Origin: Kumtagia sp963839725 | Lineage (GTDB): Bacteria > Pseudomonadota > Alphaproteobacteria > Rhizobiales > Rhizobiaceae | Length of the DNA stretch: 64,000 bases | Assembly: GCA_963839725.1 (NCBI GenBank) | Contig: CAWIWT010000046.1 | Location: 124,001 to 188,000 of the forward strand | Direction of reading: 5' to 3' | Shown: piece by piece, positions 25,906 to 34,718 of the stretch | Position numbering within the stretch: position 1 is the first letter of the stretch | How the letters are laid out: each line of letters starts with the position of its first letter | Notes under the pieces: model-generated | Told to the model about the DNA's origin: nothing | The model's database searches: none | Seen by the model: the letters and a program-made list of their open reading frames with translations, nothing else | Program-made: the position numbers and the translations under genes

Positions 25906-27927
25906 ATGGCCATTTTGCCCAATTTCGCCGCCGCCGCGTTCGGCAGTTCCACGACCATCAACAACCAGTTCTTCCCGCTGCCCGGCGGGACCATCAACAG
26001 CTACGCCGCTGCCCAGATCGACCCCGAGACCGGCGAGATGGAGACGGAACGCAACGATCACTTCGCCACCTTCGATACCAGGACGATCGAAGGGGTGACG
26101 GTCGTCGTCGTCCGCGACACGGCCTATGCGGACGGGGTTCTCGTCGAGGACACGCTCGACTGGTACGCGCAGGACGATGACGGCAACGTCTGGTACCTTG
26201 GCGAGATTGCGACGAACTACAACTATAACGACGAAGGCGAGTTCATCGGGACCGATTTCGGCGGGTCTTGGGAAGCAGGTGTCGACGGCGCCGTTCCAGG
26301 CTGGATCATGCGCGCAGATCCGATGCCGGGCGACAGCTATTTCCAGGAATTCTACGCCGGAGTGGCCGAGGATGAAGGCTTGGTGATCGCAACCGGGCTC
26401 GATATCGAGACCGACTTCGGGTCCTTTCAGAATGTCGTCAAGATACTCGACACGTCGAACCTGGAGCCTGGCGTGGGTGCTTTCAAATACTTCGCGCCCG
26501 GCATCGGCCTTGTCCTGGAGGAGGAGGTCGTGCTTTCGCAGGTCGATCCCGAGCTCGTCAGCCAGCTCGTAAACCGTCGCCAGGTCAGCGCCGCCGCCCC
26601 TGTCGACCCGAGCGATCTCGCCTTCACCGGCGACGGCACTGCCAAGACCATCACATTCATCACCGAGGACGCCAGCACCAACAGCGCGATCGGCGCCTAT
26701 ACCTTCAATCCGGTGACGGGCGAGATCGGCGAGGCGCGCGTTCTCTTCGTTGACACCGGGACGGCAAGGACGGGCACGAAAGTAACGGTGACTGTGCCTG
26801 CGGGCCAGTCGCTCGGCCTCTTCCTGATCCCCGATGTCGACAATCTCGGCGTCGATCTCCACGACTTCGCCGACGGCGGCCTCTTCTTCCGCAACTTGCA
26901 GACGGGCAGCGTCGCGGACCTTTATGATGGTGACGACGCGACAACGTTCACGCCAGGTCCGGCCACAATCTTCGATGGCATAGCGCCGGTCTTAACCGAT
27001 GCGGAAGGCAACCTGCTGCCGATCCGCGCTTTCCATTCCGTCGGCAATCGCGACGGCTTCAACTTCTTGAACCCCGTGGCCGGCGAGAACGTGCTCGCGA
27101 GCGAAGTCCACGACGCAACCGACGGGGTCAGCGTCGTGAGCTTCGAGGATGGCCTTGCCAGCACCGAGGATTTCGACGGCGATTTCGACGACGCTTTTGT
27201 TGCCGTCAGCGACTTGCCGCTTAGCGCCGATACCGTCAACGCTTTCGTCGAGGCGACCGACATCAGCCGCCTGGTCGGAACCGACCACCGGGATCGGCTG
27301 CTCGGAACCAACGAGGACGACCAGCTCATCGCGCTCGACGGCAACGATGTGATCCGCGGTCGCGGCGGCGACGACCAGATCGAAGCCGGCGACGGCAATG
27401 ACCGCGCCTTTGGCGGCGCCGGCGACGACGAGATCTCCGGCGAGGAGGGCAATGACAAGCTCTCCGGCGGCAAGGGCGACGACGTGATCGAAGGGGGCGA
27501 GGGCAAGGACTGGCTCTTCGGCGGCAAGGGCAAGGACGAACTCCACGGCGACGAGGGCAATGACCGGCTCTTCGGCGGCAAGGGCTTCGACGATCTCAAG
27601 GGTGGTGAGGGCAACGACCGGCTCTCGGCCGGTGGCGGCGGGGCGCGGATGTCCGGCGGCGCGGACGATGACACCCTCCGCGGCAAAGCCGGCGCCGAGG
27701 ACGTCTTCGTCTTCGACCTGATCCCCTTCGGCGAGGACCTGATCCGGCGCTTTGAGAACGGCACCGATCTCATCGAGATCGCGACTTATACGGAGGTCGA
27801 GAGTTTCGACGACATCACCGTCGCGCAGCACGGACGGTCGACCGTGCTGGCCTTTGCTGAGGGAACGGTCGAGATCGCCAATTTCAATTCCGCGCGGATC
27901 GATGCCTCCGATTTTCTTTTTGTCTGA
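25906..27927 (+). CDS. DUF4114 / RTX calcium-binding secreted protein
   Basis: A 673-residue acidic protein with no classical signal peptide. An N-terminal domain of unknown type (about residues 20-220, rich in D/G and aromatics) precedes DUF4114 (about residues 249-329: IGAYTFNPVTGEIGEARVLF to GLFLIPDVDNLG). About twelve RTX nonapeptide repeats G-G-x-G-x-D-x-(L/I)-x follow (about residues 458-592), then a C-terminal tail of ~80 residues ending DASDFLFV. RTX proteins fold on binding Ca2+ outside the cell after type I secretion through a C-terminal signal. The ATG at 25906 has GGAGGA 7 bases upstream; in-frame codons from 25816 are not coding-like. No ABC/MFP/TolC exporter lies in this window. 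Confidence 0.85.
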   Translation: MAILPNFAAAAFGSSTTINNQFFPLPGGTINSYAAAQIDPETGEMETERNDHFATFDTRTIEGVTVVVVRDTAYADGVLVEDTLDWYAQDDDGNVWYLGEIATNYNYNDEGEFIGTDFGGSWEAGVDGAVPGWIMRADPMPGDSYFQEFYAGVAEDEGLVIATGLDIETDFGSFQNVVKILDTSNLEPGVGAFKYFAPGIGLVLEEEVVLSQVDPELVSQLVNRRQVSAAAPVDPSDLAFTGDGTAKTITFITEDASTNSAIGAYTFNPVTGEIGEARVLFVDTGTARTGTKVTVTVPAGQSLGLFLIPDVDNLGVDLHDFADGGLFFRNLQTGSVADLYDGDDATTFTPGPATIFDGIAPVLTDAEGNLLPIRAFHSVGNRDGFNFLNPVAGENVLASEVHDATDGVSVVSFEDGLASTEDFDGDFDDAFVAVSDLPLSADTVNAFVEATDISRLVGTDHRDRLLGTNEDDQLIALDGNDVIRGRGGDDQIEAGDGNDRAFGGAGDDEISGEEGNDKLSGGKGDDVIEGGEGKDWLFGGKGKDELHGDEGNDRLFGGKGFDDLKGGEGNDRLSAGGGGARMSGGADDDTLRGKAGAEDVFVFDLIPFGEDLIRRFENGTDLIEIATYTEVESFDDITVAQHGRSTVLAFAEGTVEIANFNSARIDASDFLFV

Positions 27928-28130
27928 CGCCGGCGGCGCGGTCACCTGGCCGGCGCTGGCCTCATCGACAAGAAGGAATGCAAGCGCTCCCGGCATAACC
28001 GGGCTCGTGAAGTCCTGATCGGAGACGTAAGGAATCGGGCCGAATAGGCCCGGCGCTGGTACTCTGCTGTCATTGGCCTTAATGAACCCCATGCTTGGCT
28101 CGAGCGCCAAAAGCCTCTACCGAAGGAAAC

Positions 28131-28757
28131 ATGATGTCCGCTTCCACTGCCCCGCAACCATTCAATCAGCGGAAGAGACTTCTGGTCGTCCAGGGCTTGA
28201 GCATAGCGGCGATCGGATCGCTTCTGTTCTCTCGTCCCGGCTGGGATGAGGCATCTCCCCTTCATGAGTTTGTTGAGATGATAGGCTTTGTCCTGATCCT
28301 CATCTGCATATTCGGGAGGTTGTGGAGCATCCTCTATATCGGGGGCCGGAAGAATAGTGAGTTGGCGGTAAGCGGGCCATACTCGATCACTCGCAATCCC
28401 CTCTATCTGTTTTCGACAATTGGAGCATTGGGCATCGGCCTAATGTTCGGATCAATAATGGTCGCCGCCGTTCTTGGTGTGTGCACCTATGCGGTTTTCG
28501 GGATGACGGCCCGAAAGGAAGAAGCGTTTCTTCGTGACAAATTTGGTCCAACGTTCGAAGCGTATGCGGCCAGAACGCCGCGGTTCTGGCCCAAGCCATG
28601 GCTGTTCAGCGACGAGCGTCAGCACTCGTTTTCCACTAAAGCGCTACGGAGCACGTTCTTCGATGCCCTTTACTTTCTGGCGGTCTTTCCGGCCATCGAA
28701 GGTATCGAATATTTCCAGGTGATCGGTTATTTGCCAACCTATTTCTGGCTATTCTGA
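28131..28757 (+). CDS. Isoprenylcysteine carboxyl methyltransferase-like membrane protein
   Basis: 208 residues with four or five membrane helices. It shows the ICMT/PEMT-type signature: YIGGRKNSELAVSGPYSITRNPLYLFS, with the cofactor-binding R-N-P-x-Y core (about residues 72-98), and a second conserved part ARKEEAFLRDKFGPTFEAY with the E-E pair. These bacterial relatives methylate lipids, isoprenoids or unknown small substrates using S-adenosylmethionine. AAGGAAAC precedes the ATG at 28131. The last ~60 residues (FFDALYFLAVFPAIEGIEYF) form an additional hydrophobic segment. Confidence 0.8.
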   Translation: MMSASTAPQPFNQRKRLLVVQGLSIAAIGSLLFSRPGWDEASPLHEFVEMIGFVLILICIFGRLWSILYIGGRKNSELAVSGPYSITRNPLYLFSTIGALGIGLMFGSIMVAAVLGVCTYAVFGMTARKEEAFLRDKFGPTFEAYAARTPRFWPKPWLFSDERQHSFSTKALRSTFFDALYFLAVFPAIEGIEYFQVIGYLPTYFWLF

Positions 28758-28944
28758 ACTAAAAGGTCGAGGCAAACCGCCGTCCACGGACGCGACGCTC
28801 AGTTTGTCGATAGGGGCAACGCGGGCTGCGCGCATCTGGCGACACACGACCTCGATCTGTGCGTGGCGGTGCTGGAGCGTCGCGGCTGTGCCGCGCGATG
28901 CTATCTTGTTCCGGGAAGGCCGCGGAGATGCCGTCGCCGTCCAG

Positions 28945-29595
28945 CTACGGCAGAGATGGCGGCGCCAACCTTTTTCCTAGATATCTGAATGGTCCCGGCA
29001 GGTCGCTTCCCCGCAACGCCTCGTAGCCGATGGACGTATAGAATCGAGATGCCTTCTCGTTGCGAGGATCGAGTTGCAGAAAAAGACCGGCGGACCCGGT
29101 TTTGGCCAATCGGTGCTCCATAAAGGCCATCGCCCGCTTGCCGATCCCCCGGCCCCGCGCCGCCGGAAGCAGGTCGATGTGGCCATGCGAGGGATACGCG
29201 GCGAGAGAATCGGGAATCGAAAAGTCAGGATGGTGGATCAGGCGCCGGGCCCAATCGCTGCCGCGCCATTGCGTGCGGTCAGGTCCCGGATCGTCAATGC
29301 GCTGCTGAAGCGCAGGGTACCAGTCCATGGCCAAACGCAGGTTGAATGTCAGCGTATCCGGTGCTCCGAAAAGATAACCCGCGACGCCGCCAGGACTGTC
29401 AACGACGTAAGCGAAATCGGGTTCGAGGACCTGATAAGGAACTGCGTAGATGAGGCCGAGCAATTCGCCGTCATCCTCGATATTGGTTGCGTCCTCGCCC
29501 GCGTCACCTGTCTGCAGGCAGACCCGAAGCAATGCGGGATGATCCGCGGCAGTGGCGCCACGCAGGAAGAAGCCGTCGCCGAACTCAAGAATCAT
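28945..29595 (-). CDS. GNAT-family N-acetyltransferase
   Basis: A 216-residue single GNAT domain. The acetyl-CoA-binding motif A is visible as HIDLLPAARGRGIGKRAMAF (R/Q-x-x-G-x-G/A form, about residues 137-156), followed by GLFLQLDPRNEKASRFYTSIGY. The start overlaps the stop of the SDR gene (ATGA, 29592-29595), so it is the last gene of the sugar-transport operon. Its length (216) matches relatives of O-GlcNAcase-type GNATs. The substrate is unknown; an amino-sugar is a possibility from context only. Confidence 0.8.
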   Translation of the reverse strand: MILEFGDGFFLRGATAADHPALLRVCLQTGDAGEDATNIEDDGELLGLIYAVPYQVLEPDFAYVVDSPGGVAGYLFGAPDTLTFNLRLAMDWYPALQQRIDDPGPDRTQWRGSDWARRLIHHPDFSIPDSLAAYPSHGHIDLLPAARGRGIGKRAMAFMEHRLAKTGSAGLFLQLDPRNEKASRFYTSIGYEALRGSDLPGPFRYLGKRLAPPSLP

Positions 29596-30362
29596 GGCGG
29601 AAGCAGCCGAAAGTCCTTTCCCTCGGGCAGAAGCTGCCCGCCATCGACGACGATCGTCGTGCCGGTTATGTAGCTTGCGTCATCCGAGGCGAGAAACAGG
29701 AATGCGTTCGCAACGTCGCGCGGCGTTCCGAGTCGACCAAGCGGTATGGCGTCTTCCATGTTCTTCATGAAAGCTGGACCGCGATGCAATTGGATGGCTT
29801 CGGTGAGAATATTGCCTGGTTCGACACCGTTGACGGTGATTCCGTAGCCAGAAAACTCCAGTGCGGCGGATCGGATGAAACCATTGATTCCCGCCTTGCT
29901 GGCTGAGTAGTGGCCGTGACCCGGGCTGGTCACATGCGGGCCGGTGATGGAGGAGGTGAACAGCATGCGCCCGAAACCTCGCACCTTCATCGGCACGAGA
30001 GCGGCACGGGCTGCATTGAACGTTCCCCGCAGGTTGACCGCCATGACGCGATCCCAGTCGTCGGCGCTGGTATTTTCGATCAGTTGCCACGGATAAATGC
30101 CGGCATTCTGGACGACGACGTCGAGACGGCCGTAGCTTTTGACCGCGAGCGCGACTGCCGCCTCGGCATCCGCCATCAGCGAGACATCGGACTGGATGAA
30201 AGCCGTACCAAACTCGTTGGCGGTCGCGCGGCCCGCTTCATTCTCCACATCGGCGAGCACCAGCTTGGCGCCCTCCTCGGCGAAGCGGGCGGCGATTCCC
30301 TTGCCGATGCCGCTGGCCGCACCGAAGATAAGCGCGACTTTGCCCTCCAGCCTGCCGGTCAT
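29592..30362 (-). CDS. SDR oxidoreductase, probable sugar/polyol dehydrogenase
   Basis: A 256-residue classical SDR. The cofactor motif is IFGAASGIGKGIAARF (a G-x3-G-x-G motif), Asp in LVLADVE suggests NAD preference, and NAGIY, SSITG and catalytic Y-x3-K in YSASKAGINGFI follow. The C-terminus ends DGGQLLPEG, as in most members. The ATG at 30362 is chosen by family N-terminus (MTGRLEGKVAL); 30413 would add 17 residues. It lies 10 bp after the permease gene and overlaps the GNAT gene. In this operon it probably oxidises the imported sugar or polyol. Confidence 0.85.
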   Translation of the reverse strand: MTGRLEGKVALIFGAASGIGKGIAARFAEEGAKLVLADVENEAGRATANEFGTAFIQSDVSLMADAEAAVALAVKSYGRLDVVVQNAGIYPWQLIENTSADDWDRVMAVNLRGTFNAARAALVPMKVRGFGRMLFTSSITGPHVTSPGHGHYSASKAGINGFIRSAALEFSGYGITVNGVEPGNILTEAIQLHRGPAFMKNMEDAIPLGRLGTPRDVANAFLFLASDDASYITGTTIVVDGGQLLPEGKDFRLLPP

Positions 30363-30372
30363 GCCAGTCCCT

Positions 30373-31368
30373 TTATGCGAGCTTTTGCCGGATGGTCTGT
30401 TTGAAAGCGTCAAGCAGAACGGCTGCGAGAACCAAAAGGCCGTGAATGACCTGCGTGAAATTGGCCGGAAGTCCCATCAGATTGATTGCGGTGTTGATGG
30501 AAGATAGCAAAAGCACGCCTGCATACACGCCCGGCAACGAACCGACGCCGCCTTTCAGGCTGACGCCACCGATGACCACAGCGGCGAAAGCATTGAAGAG
30601 AAGGCCAACGCCGAGATTTGCGGTTGCGCCGGACGTCCGGATCGCCAGCAGCCAGCCGGCAAGGCCAGCGATAGCGCCGGCGAGCATAAAGGCAATCACA
30701 AGATAGCGGTTGACGCGAATTCCCGCCCGGAAGCTTGCTGTTTCATTGCCGCCGATCATGATCAGGTGCCGGCCAAACGGCGTCTTGACCATGATGAGCG
30801 AGAAGACGGCATAACACGAAATGGCAATCCAGGCAGTAAGCGGCAAGCCTAACAGACGCTGGATGCCGAACCAACGGATCGCCGGCGCCAAATCCTGCGC
30901 CGAGCGCCCACCGGAAACCGCGAGCACCAGGCCGCGCACCCAGATGTAGGACGCAAGAGTGATGATGAAGGCGCTCATCTTCATCTTGACGACGAGGTAG
31001 CCATTGAGGGCACCGATCAGGAGGCCGACCCCAATAGCGATAAGCAGCGAAACGGGCACCATCAGCCATTCGGGGTAGAGCTTGACACCAAAGCCAATGC
31101 CTGCCGAACAAAAGACGATGCCGACCGCCATAGCGCTCAGCGCCGCGACGGATTCGACCGAGAGGTCCATATGGCCGGCTATGATGACCAGCGCGAGGCC
31201 GATGGACATAACGCCCAGAACGCTGGACGCTTCGATGATATTGGCAAAGATGCCGAGCTGGAAATAGTTGGGAACGAAGATCGAGAAAACCACCAGCACA
31301 AACAGCAACATAAACCAGACAAGATTGTCGAGAACGAACTCTAGGGCGCGGCGCGTTCGGGGGTTCAT
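30373..31368 (-). CDS. Sugar ABC transporter permease (RbsC-like)
   Basis: A 331-residue inner-membrane permease of the BPD_transp_2 family with about ten helices. It carries the typical LGVMSIGLALVIIAGHMDLSV (about residues 50-70) and GRHLIMIGGNETASFRAGIR, which includes the cytoplasmic loop that contacts the ATPase. The ATG at 31368 is used; an upstream TTG at 31380 is possible. Neighbours are the binding protein upstream and the SDR downstream. Confidence 0.9.
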   Translation of the reverse strand: MNPRTRRALEFVLDNLVWFMLLFVLVVFSIFVPNYFQLGIFANIIEASSVLGVMSIGLALVIIAGHMDLSVESVAALSAMAVGIVFCSAGIGFGVKLYPEWLMVPVSLLIAIGVGLLIGALNGYLVVKMKMSAFIITLASYIWVRGLVLAVSGGRSAQDLAPAIRWFGIQRLLGLPLTAWIAISCYAVFSLIMVKTPFGRHLIMIGGNETASFRAGIRVNRYLVIAFMLAGAIAGLAGWLLAIRTSGATANLGVGLLFNAFAAVVIGGVSLKGGVGSLPGVYAGVLLLSSINTAINLMGLPANFTQVIHGLLVLAAVLLDAFKQTIRQKLA

Positions 31369-31431
31369 CAGATGATCCAACGGGGAGGATTGCCCCGAGC
31401 CGCGTTCAGCCCGGGGCTCTGGATGGGGTAA

Positions 31432-32472
31432 TTATTCGACCGATTTGACGGTATCCGTCGGCGGCTTCATGTTGCCCCAGAAGGCAGGATTGTCGACGTT
31501 CTCCTTGGTAATCGCGGCACCGGGAATCTTGATATTCGGTCCCCACGCCTCGTTCGTCACCGTGCTCTTCAGGCCAAGGACGTCGTACTCGCCAGGCTTG
31601 ATTTCCTGTTTGCCAGCCACCTTGTCCATGAACATCGCGACGGCCGCGGCCTGCGCGTAGAGCGGTTGCTCGACTTCGACATTCAACCAGCCCTTGCGGA
31701 TCAGGTCCAGGCCGACCGGAGCGCCGTTCGAGCTCATCATCATGATGTCACCCGGCTTCTTGCCGGCAGCTTCAAGCGATGAGACGCCGGCGACCGAAAG
31801 GTGGGCAGCGTGGCTGAAGATCAAGTCGATGTCGGGATTGGCGACAAGCTGGTCGTTGACGATTGTCCCGGCCGCATCCGGGGCCCACAGCATGGCTGGG
31901 AGGGAAATGATCGTGACCTCCGGAAAGGCTTTCATCTTTTCCTCAAAACCCTTCTGGATGTCGAGGGTGTACGGATCGCCTGGATCGCCAAGCACCTGAA
32001 GAACCTTGCCTTTCACGGAGCCATTTTTCGCCATCAGAAGCTTTTCCGCCTGGTCGGCAGCGACATGGCCAATCTCGATGGTGCCAGCAACCGACGTGAA
32101 ATCAGACGGTGTAGACGTGATCTGGCGGTCGAATTCGACCACCGGTATGCCGGCGGCTCGGGCCGCCTCTATCGACGGCTTGAGCGCATTGAAGTCGACG
32201 GCCGCGAGAATGATGGCCGATGGTTTCAATGCGATAACGTCATTCATCTGTGATTGCTGCGCGTCGGTCTTGTTGTCGGCGTTCAGCGTTTTCATCTCGT
32301 AGCCGACCTGCTTCAGAAACATCTCCAAAGCGCTCACCGAGCCGGTCTGAAATTCGTCGAGCAGTGTCGGCACCAGATAGTAGACTGTACCCTTGGTTTG
32401 GGCGAAGGCCGGCGCGAGCATGGCAAGGCCAAGTGCCACGACGCCGAATACGGCTACAAGTATTCGCTTCAT
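31432..32472 (-). CDS. Sugar ABC transporter substrate-binding protein (RbsB-like)
   Basis: A 346-residue periplasmic protein with a Sec signal peptide (first ~24 residues, cleaved after APAFA). The Peripla_BP_4 fold shows YYLVPTLLDEFQTGSVSAL at the first strand-helix, then PSAIILAAVDFNALKPSIEA and GIPVVEFDRQI. It resembles the binding proteins of ribose-, xylose- and fructose-type importers. The ligand cannot be told from sequence. It sits between the ATPase (27 bp upstream) and the permease. Confidence 0.88.
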   Translation of the reverse strand: MKRILVAVFGVVALGLAMLAPAFAQTKGTVYYLVPTLLDEFQTGSVSALEMFLKQVGYEMKTLNADNKTDAQQSQMNDVIALKPSAIILAAVDFNALKPSIEAARAAGIPVVEFDRQITSTPSDFTSVAGTIEIGHVAADQAEKLLMAKNGSVKGKVLQVLGDPGDPYTLDIQKGFEEKMKAFPEVTIISLPAMLWAPDAAGTIVNDQLVANPDIDLIFSHAAHLSVAGVSSLEAAGKKPGDIMMMSSNGAPVGLDLIRKGWLNVEVEQPLYAQAAAVAMFMDKVAGKQEIKPGEYDVLGLKSTVTNEAWGPNIKIPGAAITKENVDNPAFWGNMKPPTDTVKSVE

Positions 32473-32499
32473 ATCGTTCGCTCCTCTTGCGCCGGATTT

Positions 32500-33279
32500 T
32501 CAGTTCACCCCGTATGCGCCTGCCGGTCCGGCGCCGGCGAGTGTTTCCCCTGTGATCATGTTGATCACAGCATCGGGGCTTGTTTTGCTGCGCAAGACAT
32601 CGCCCGCCACGACGCCCTGCCGGATAACGACAATCCGATCCGCGACTTGGAAAGCCTGCTGCATGATGTGCGTGATGATCACGACCCCGATGCCTTGAGC
32701 CGCAACATGGCGGATCATGTCGAGGCCGCGACGCGTCTGCTCAACGCCGAGCGCCGCAAAGGGTTCGTCGAGCAAGACAAGCTTGCCACCCCAATGAACA
32801 AACCGGTTGAGCTCTATGGCTTGCCGTTGGCCGCCAGAAAGATGCTCGACCTTGATACGCAGCGACGGGATGTGCGTGCCGGCATTGGAGAGTGCCTTGG
32901 CGACTATTGCCTCCATAGCCCCTTCGTCGAGTATGGGGATGCCGAGAAAGCTTCTGGTGATCTCGCGGCCTATGAAGAAATTGGCAACGACATCGACATT
33001 GGTAGCGAGTGATAGGTCCTGGTAAACGGTCTCGATGCCGGCGGCCTTGGCTTCCGCGGGAGACTTGGCGAGAAATTCCCTGCCCTCGAAAATCATCCGA
33101 CCGGAAGTTGGCGCCAGCCCACCTGCGATGATGTTCACGAGCGTCGACTTGCCCGCGCCGTTATCGCCCAACAATGCGACAACCTCGCCTTTGCCAATCG
33201 AGAAACTGATGCCCTTCAGCGCCTCGATGGCACCGTAGTTCTTGGTGACGTTATCGAGCACCAGCAATGGTTCGATCAT
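32500..33279 (-). CDS. Sugar ABC transporter ATP-binding protein, single-domain (FrcA-like)
   Basis: A 259-residue ATPase with one nucleotide-binding domain. Walker A is LLGDNGAGKSTLVN, the signature is HLSGGQRQAIELNRF, and Walker B is LVLLDEPFAALG with the catalytic Glu. Most ribose-type ATPases are tandem (~500 residues). A single domain of this length matches the FrcA type of rhizobial fructose importers and acts as a homodimer. The ATG at 33279 is used; a TTG at 33294 is also open. It is the first gene of the operon. Confidence 0.88.
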   Translation of the reverse strand: MIEPLLVLDNVTKNYGAIEALKGISFSIGKGEVVALLGDNGAGKSTLVNIIAGGLAPTSGRMIFEGREFLAKSPAEAKAAGIETVYQDLSLATNVDVVANFFIGREITRSFLGIPILDEGAMEAIVAKALSNAGTHIPSLRIKVEHLSGGQRQAIELNRFVHWGGKLVLLDEPFAALGVEQTRRGLDMIRHVAAQGIGVVIITHIMQQAFQVADRIVVIRQGVVAGDVLRSKTSPDAVINMITGETLAGAGPAGAYGVN

Positions 33280-33540
33280 GCCGCCATTCCCCAATGGTTG
33301 GGCGATAGAGGCAAGTGCCGTCCGGCTAAAAGCGCCGGCTCAAGACGCCAGAGCTTTCGCCCCCTTCAGCAACACGTAATCACGCCCTCCGTAGGCAACT
33401 TTGCATCCTCAACATTGTCCGTCAAACAGAATTCAGCAAACTCAGACCCCCTGTACCATGCCCAAACTCTTATCTGTGCTTATTAAACGAACAAGTAGGT
33501 TATCGGTGCTAACCTCACTGCTCCACGATAGGAGGCCGCT

Positions 33541-33801
33541 ATGGTACTGCGTCGAACGGCTGTTTTTGGTGCACTGTTGTTTGCCTGGAGCCACCAGGCG
33601 ATTGCCGAGGACGTCCCCGCTACAGCATGTGAGGGTCAAAATTGTGCGCAGGAGCACGGCAATCCTGTGGTCGAATGCGACGGCCAGAATTGCAGCCAAC
33701 CTGCTGCTCCGCCAAACGCCCAGATCGAATGCGTTGGCGAGAACTGCGATCCGATTCCCGAGCAGGGGGGCTCGGGCGCCGTCAATGACACGAGTGAGTA
33801 G
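33541..33801 (+). CDS. Small secreted protein with three C-x-G-x-N-C motifs
   Basis: An 86-residue protein preceded by a strong ribosome-binding site (GGAGG at 33531-33535, 5 bases before ATG). It has a signal peptide (MVLRRTAVFGALLFAWSHQA, then IAED). The mature ~63 residues hold three evenly spaced copies of C-x-G-(Q/E)-N-C (CEGQNC, CDGQNC, CVGENC), separated by about 12-18 acidic or Pro-rich residues. Six cysteines in three C-x4-C pairs could form disulphides or bind metal. I do not recognise the family. It is alone, divergent from the ABC operon and convergent with the LuxR regulator. Confidence 0.75.
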   Translation: MVLRRTAVFGALLFAWSHQAIAEDVPATACEGQNCAQEHGNPVVECDGQNCSQPAAPPNAQIECVGENCDPIPEQGGSGAVNDTSE

Positions 33802-33818
33802 ATCGGACCCGCTTCGGT

Positions 33819-34499
33819 TCAGCGAGATTCGGCTTGTTGTCCCTGCTGAGGCAGCGTCATCCAGCCATTCTTGATCGCAAAATCCACAATCTGGGCTCGA
33901 GAATAGAGCTTCAGTTTTTCGGTCGCGCGGGCTTTGTAGGTTTCTACGGATTTCACACTCACTGAGGCCTTGTAAGCGACCTCTTTGTTTGAGTATCCCA
34001 GAGCGACCATCTGCAAAACTTCCCGCTCACGGTTCGTAAGGCCGAGATCTGGGCCAGGCGCCGGCGCGGCTGCCGGGTTTGCCATCTCCTGAGCCGTCGC
34101 AGGATCGAGGTATAGCCCGCCAAGCATCGCGGTGCGAATGGCGAGCGGGAGGTTTTGTTCGGCGGAGCGCTTTTGAACAAAACCCTTGGCGCCGATCTGA
34201 AGCGCTCTATCAACGTATTTGCGCTCTTCGAAGAGCGTCATCATGACTATGTGAGCGCGGCATCCCTGCTCGATCATCTGCTGCGCAAGGTCCAAACCAC
34301 TCACATCACGCAACGAGACGTCCATGACAACAACATCTGGATCGGTTTCCTGCACCACCGCGAGAGCTGTCGGTCCGTCATTTGCATCGCCAACGCAGAC
34401 CATGTCGTCCGATGCTTCGATCAGGGCGCGGGCACCCGCGAGAACAACGGGGTGGTCATCGACCAGCACCACGCGAATTTTCGCTTTCTCACCAGTCAT
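33819..34499 (-). CDS. Orphan NarL/FixJ-family response regulator
   Basis: A 226-residue regulator. The receiver (about residues 8-120) has VLVDDHPVVL, the phospho-acceptor Asp in VVVMDVSLRD and the Lys in GFVQKRSAE. A LuxR helix-turn-helix (about residues 150-212: LTNREREVLQMVALGYSNKE, SVKSVETYKARATEKL) follows a Pro/Ala linker. The ATG at 34499 (MTGEKAKIR) is preceded by AGGGA and starts just before the receiver; 34553 adds 18 residues. No histidine kinase is adjacent, so its partner lies elsewhere. Confidence 0.9.
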   Translation of the reverse strand: MTGEKAKIRVVLVDDHPVVLAGARALIEASDDMVCVGDANDGPTALAVVQETDPDVVVMDVSLRDVSGLDLAQQMIEQGCRAHIVMMTLFEERKYVDRALQIGAKGFVQKRSAEQNLPLAIRTAMLGGLYLDPATAQEMANPAAAPAPGPDLGLTNREREVLQMVALGYSNKEVAYKASVSVKSVETYKARATEKLKLYSRAQIVDFAIKNGWMTLPQQGQQAESR

Positions 34500-34718
34500 C
34501 TGCTTAATCCCTGCGTTAGATGCAACTGCAATGCTTCCAATGAACCTAAACAAAGTATGACTCAGGTTCTAAACGTTGCGTGAAAGGCCCTCCTCTAAAC
34601 GAACCAAGGGTAAACAAGTTGCTAGGACACGCCGTACTGCAACCGCGCGTCGAAGGAACGTCAACACCGCACGCAACGACCTGCCCTGAAGTCCTATATT
34701 GGCGCGAACCAATGCTGG

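Noticed and set aside
25666..26862. A 398-codon minus-strand open frame opposite the RTX N-terminus
   Set aside because: Antisense shadow of a strongly GC3-biased gene; the protein is repetitive in Asp/Arg/Val and resembles no family.
26992..28110. A 372-codon open frame on the minus strand opposite the RTX gene
   Set aside because: It mirrors the third-codon-position bias of the RTX repeats on the other strand and has no recognisable domain or ribosome-binding site.
28758..28944. Short stretch considered as a decayed gene between the ICMT-like and GNAT genes
   Set aside because: Translations in all frames gave no recognisable family over more than a few residues.
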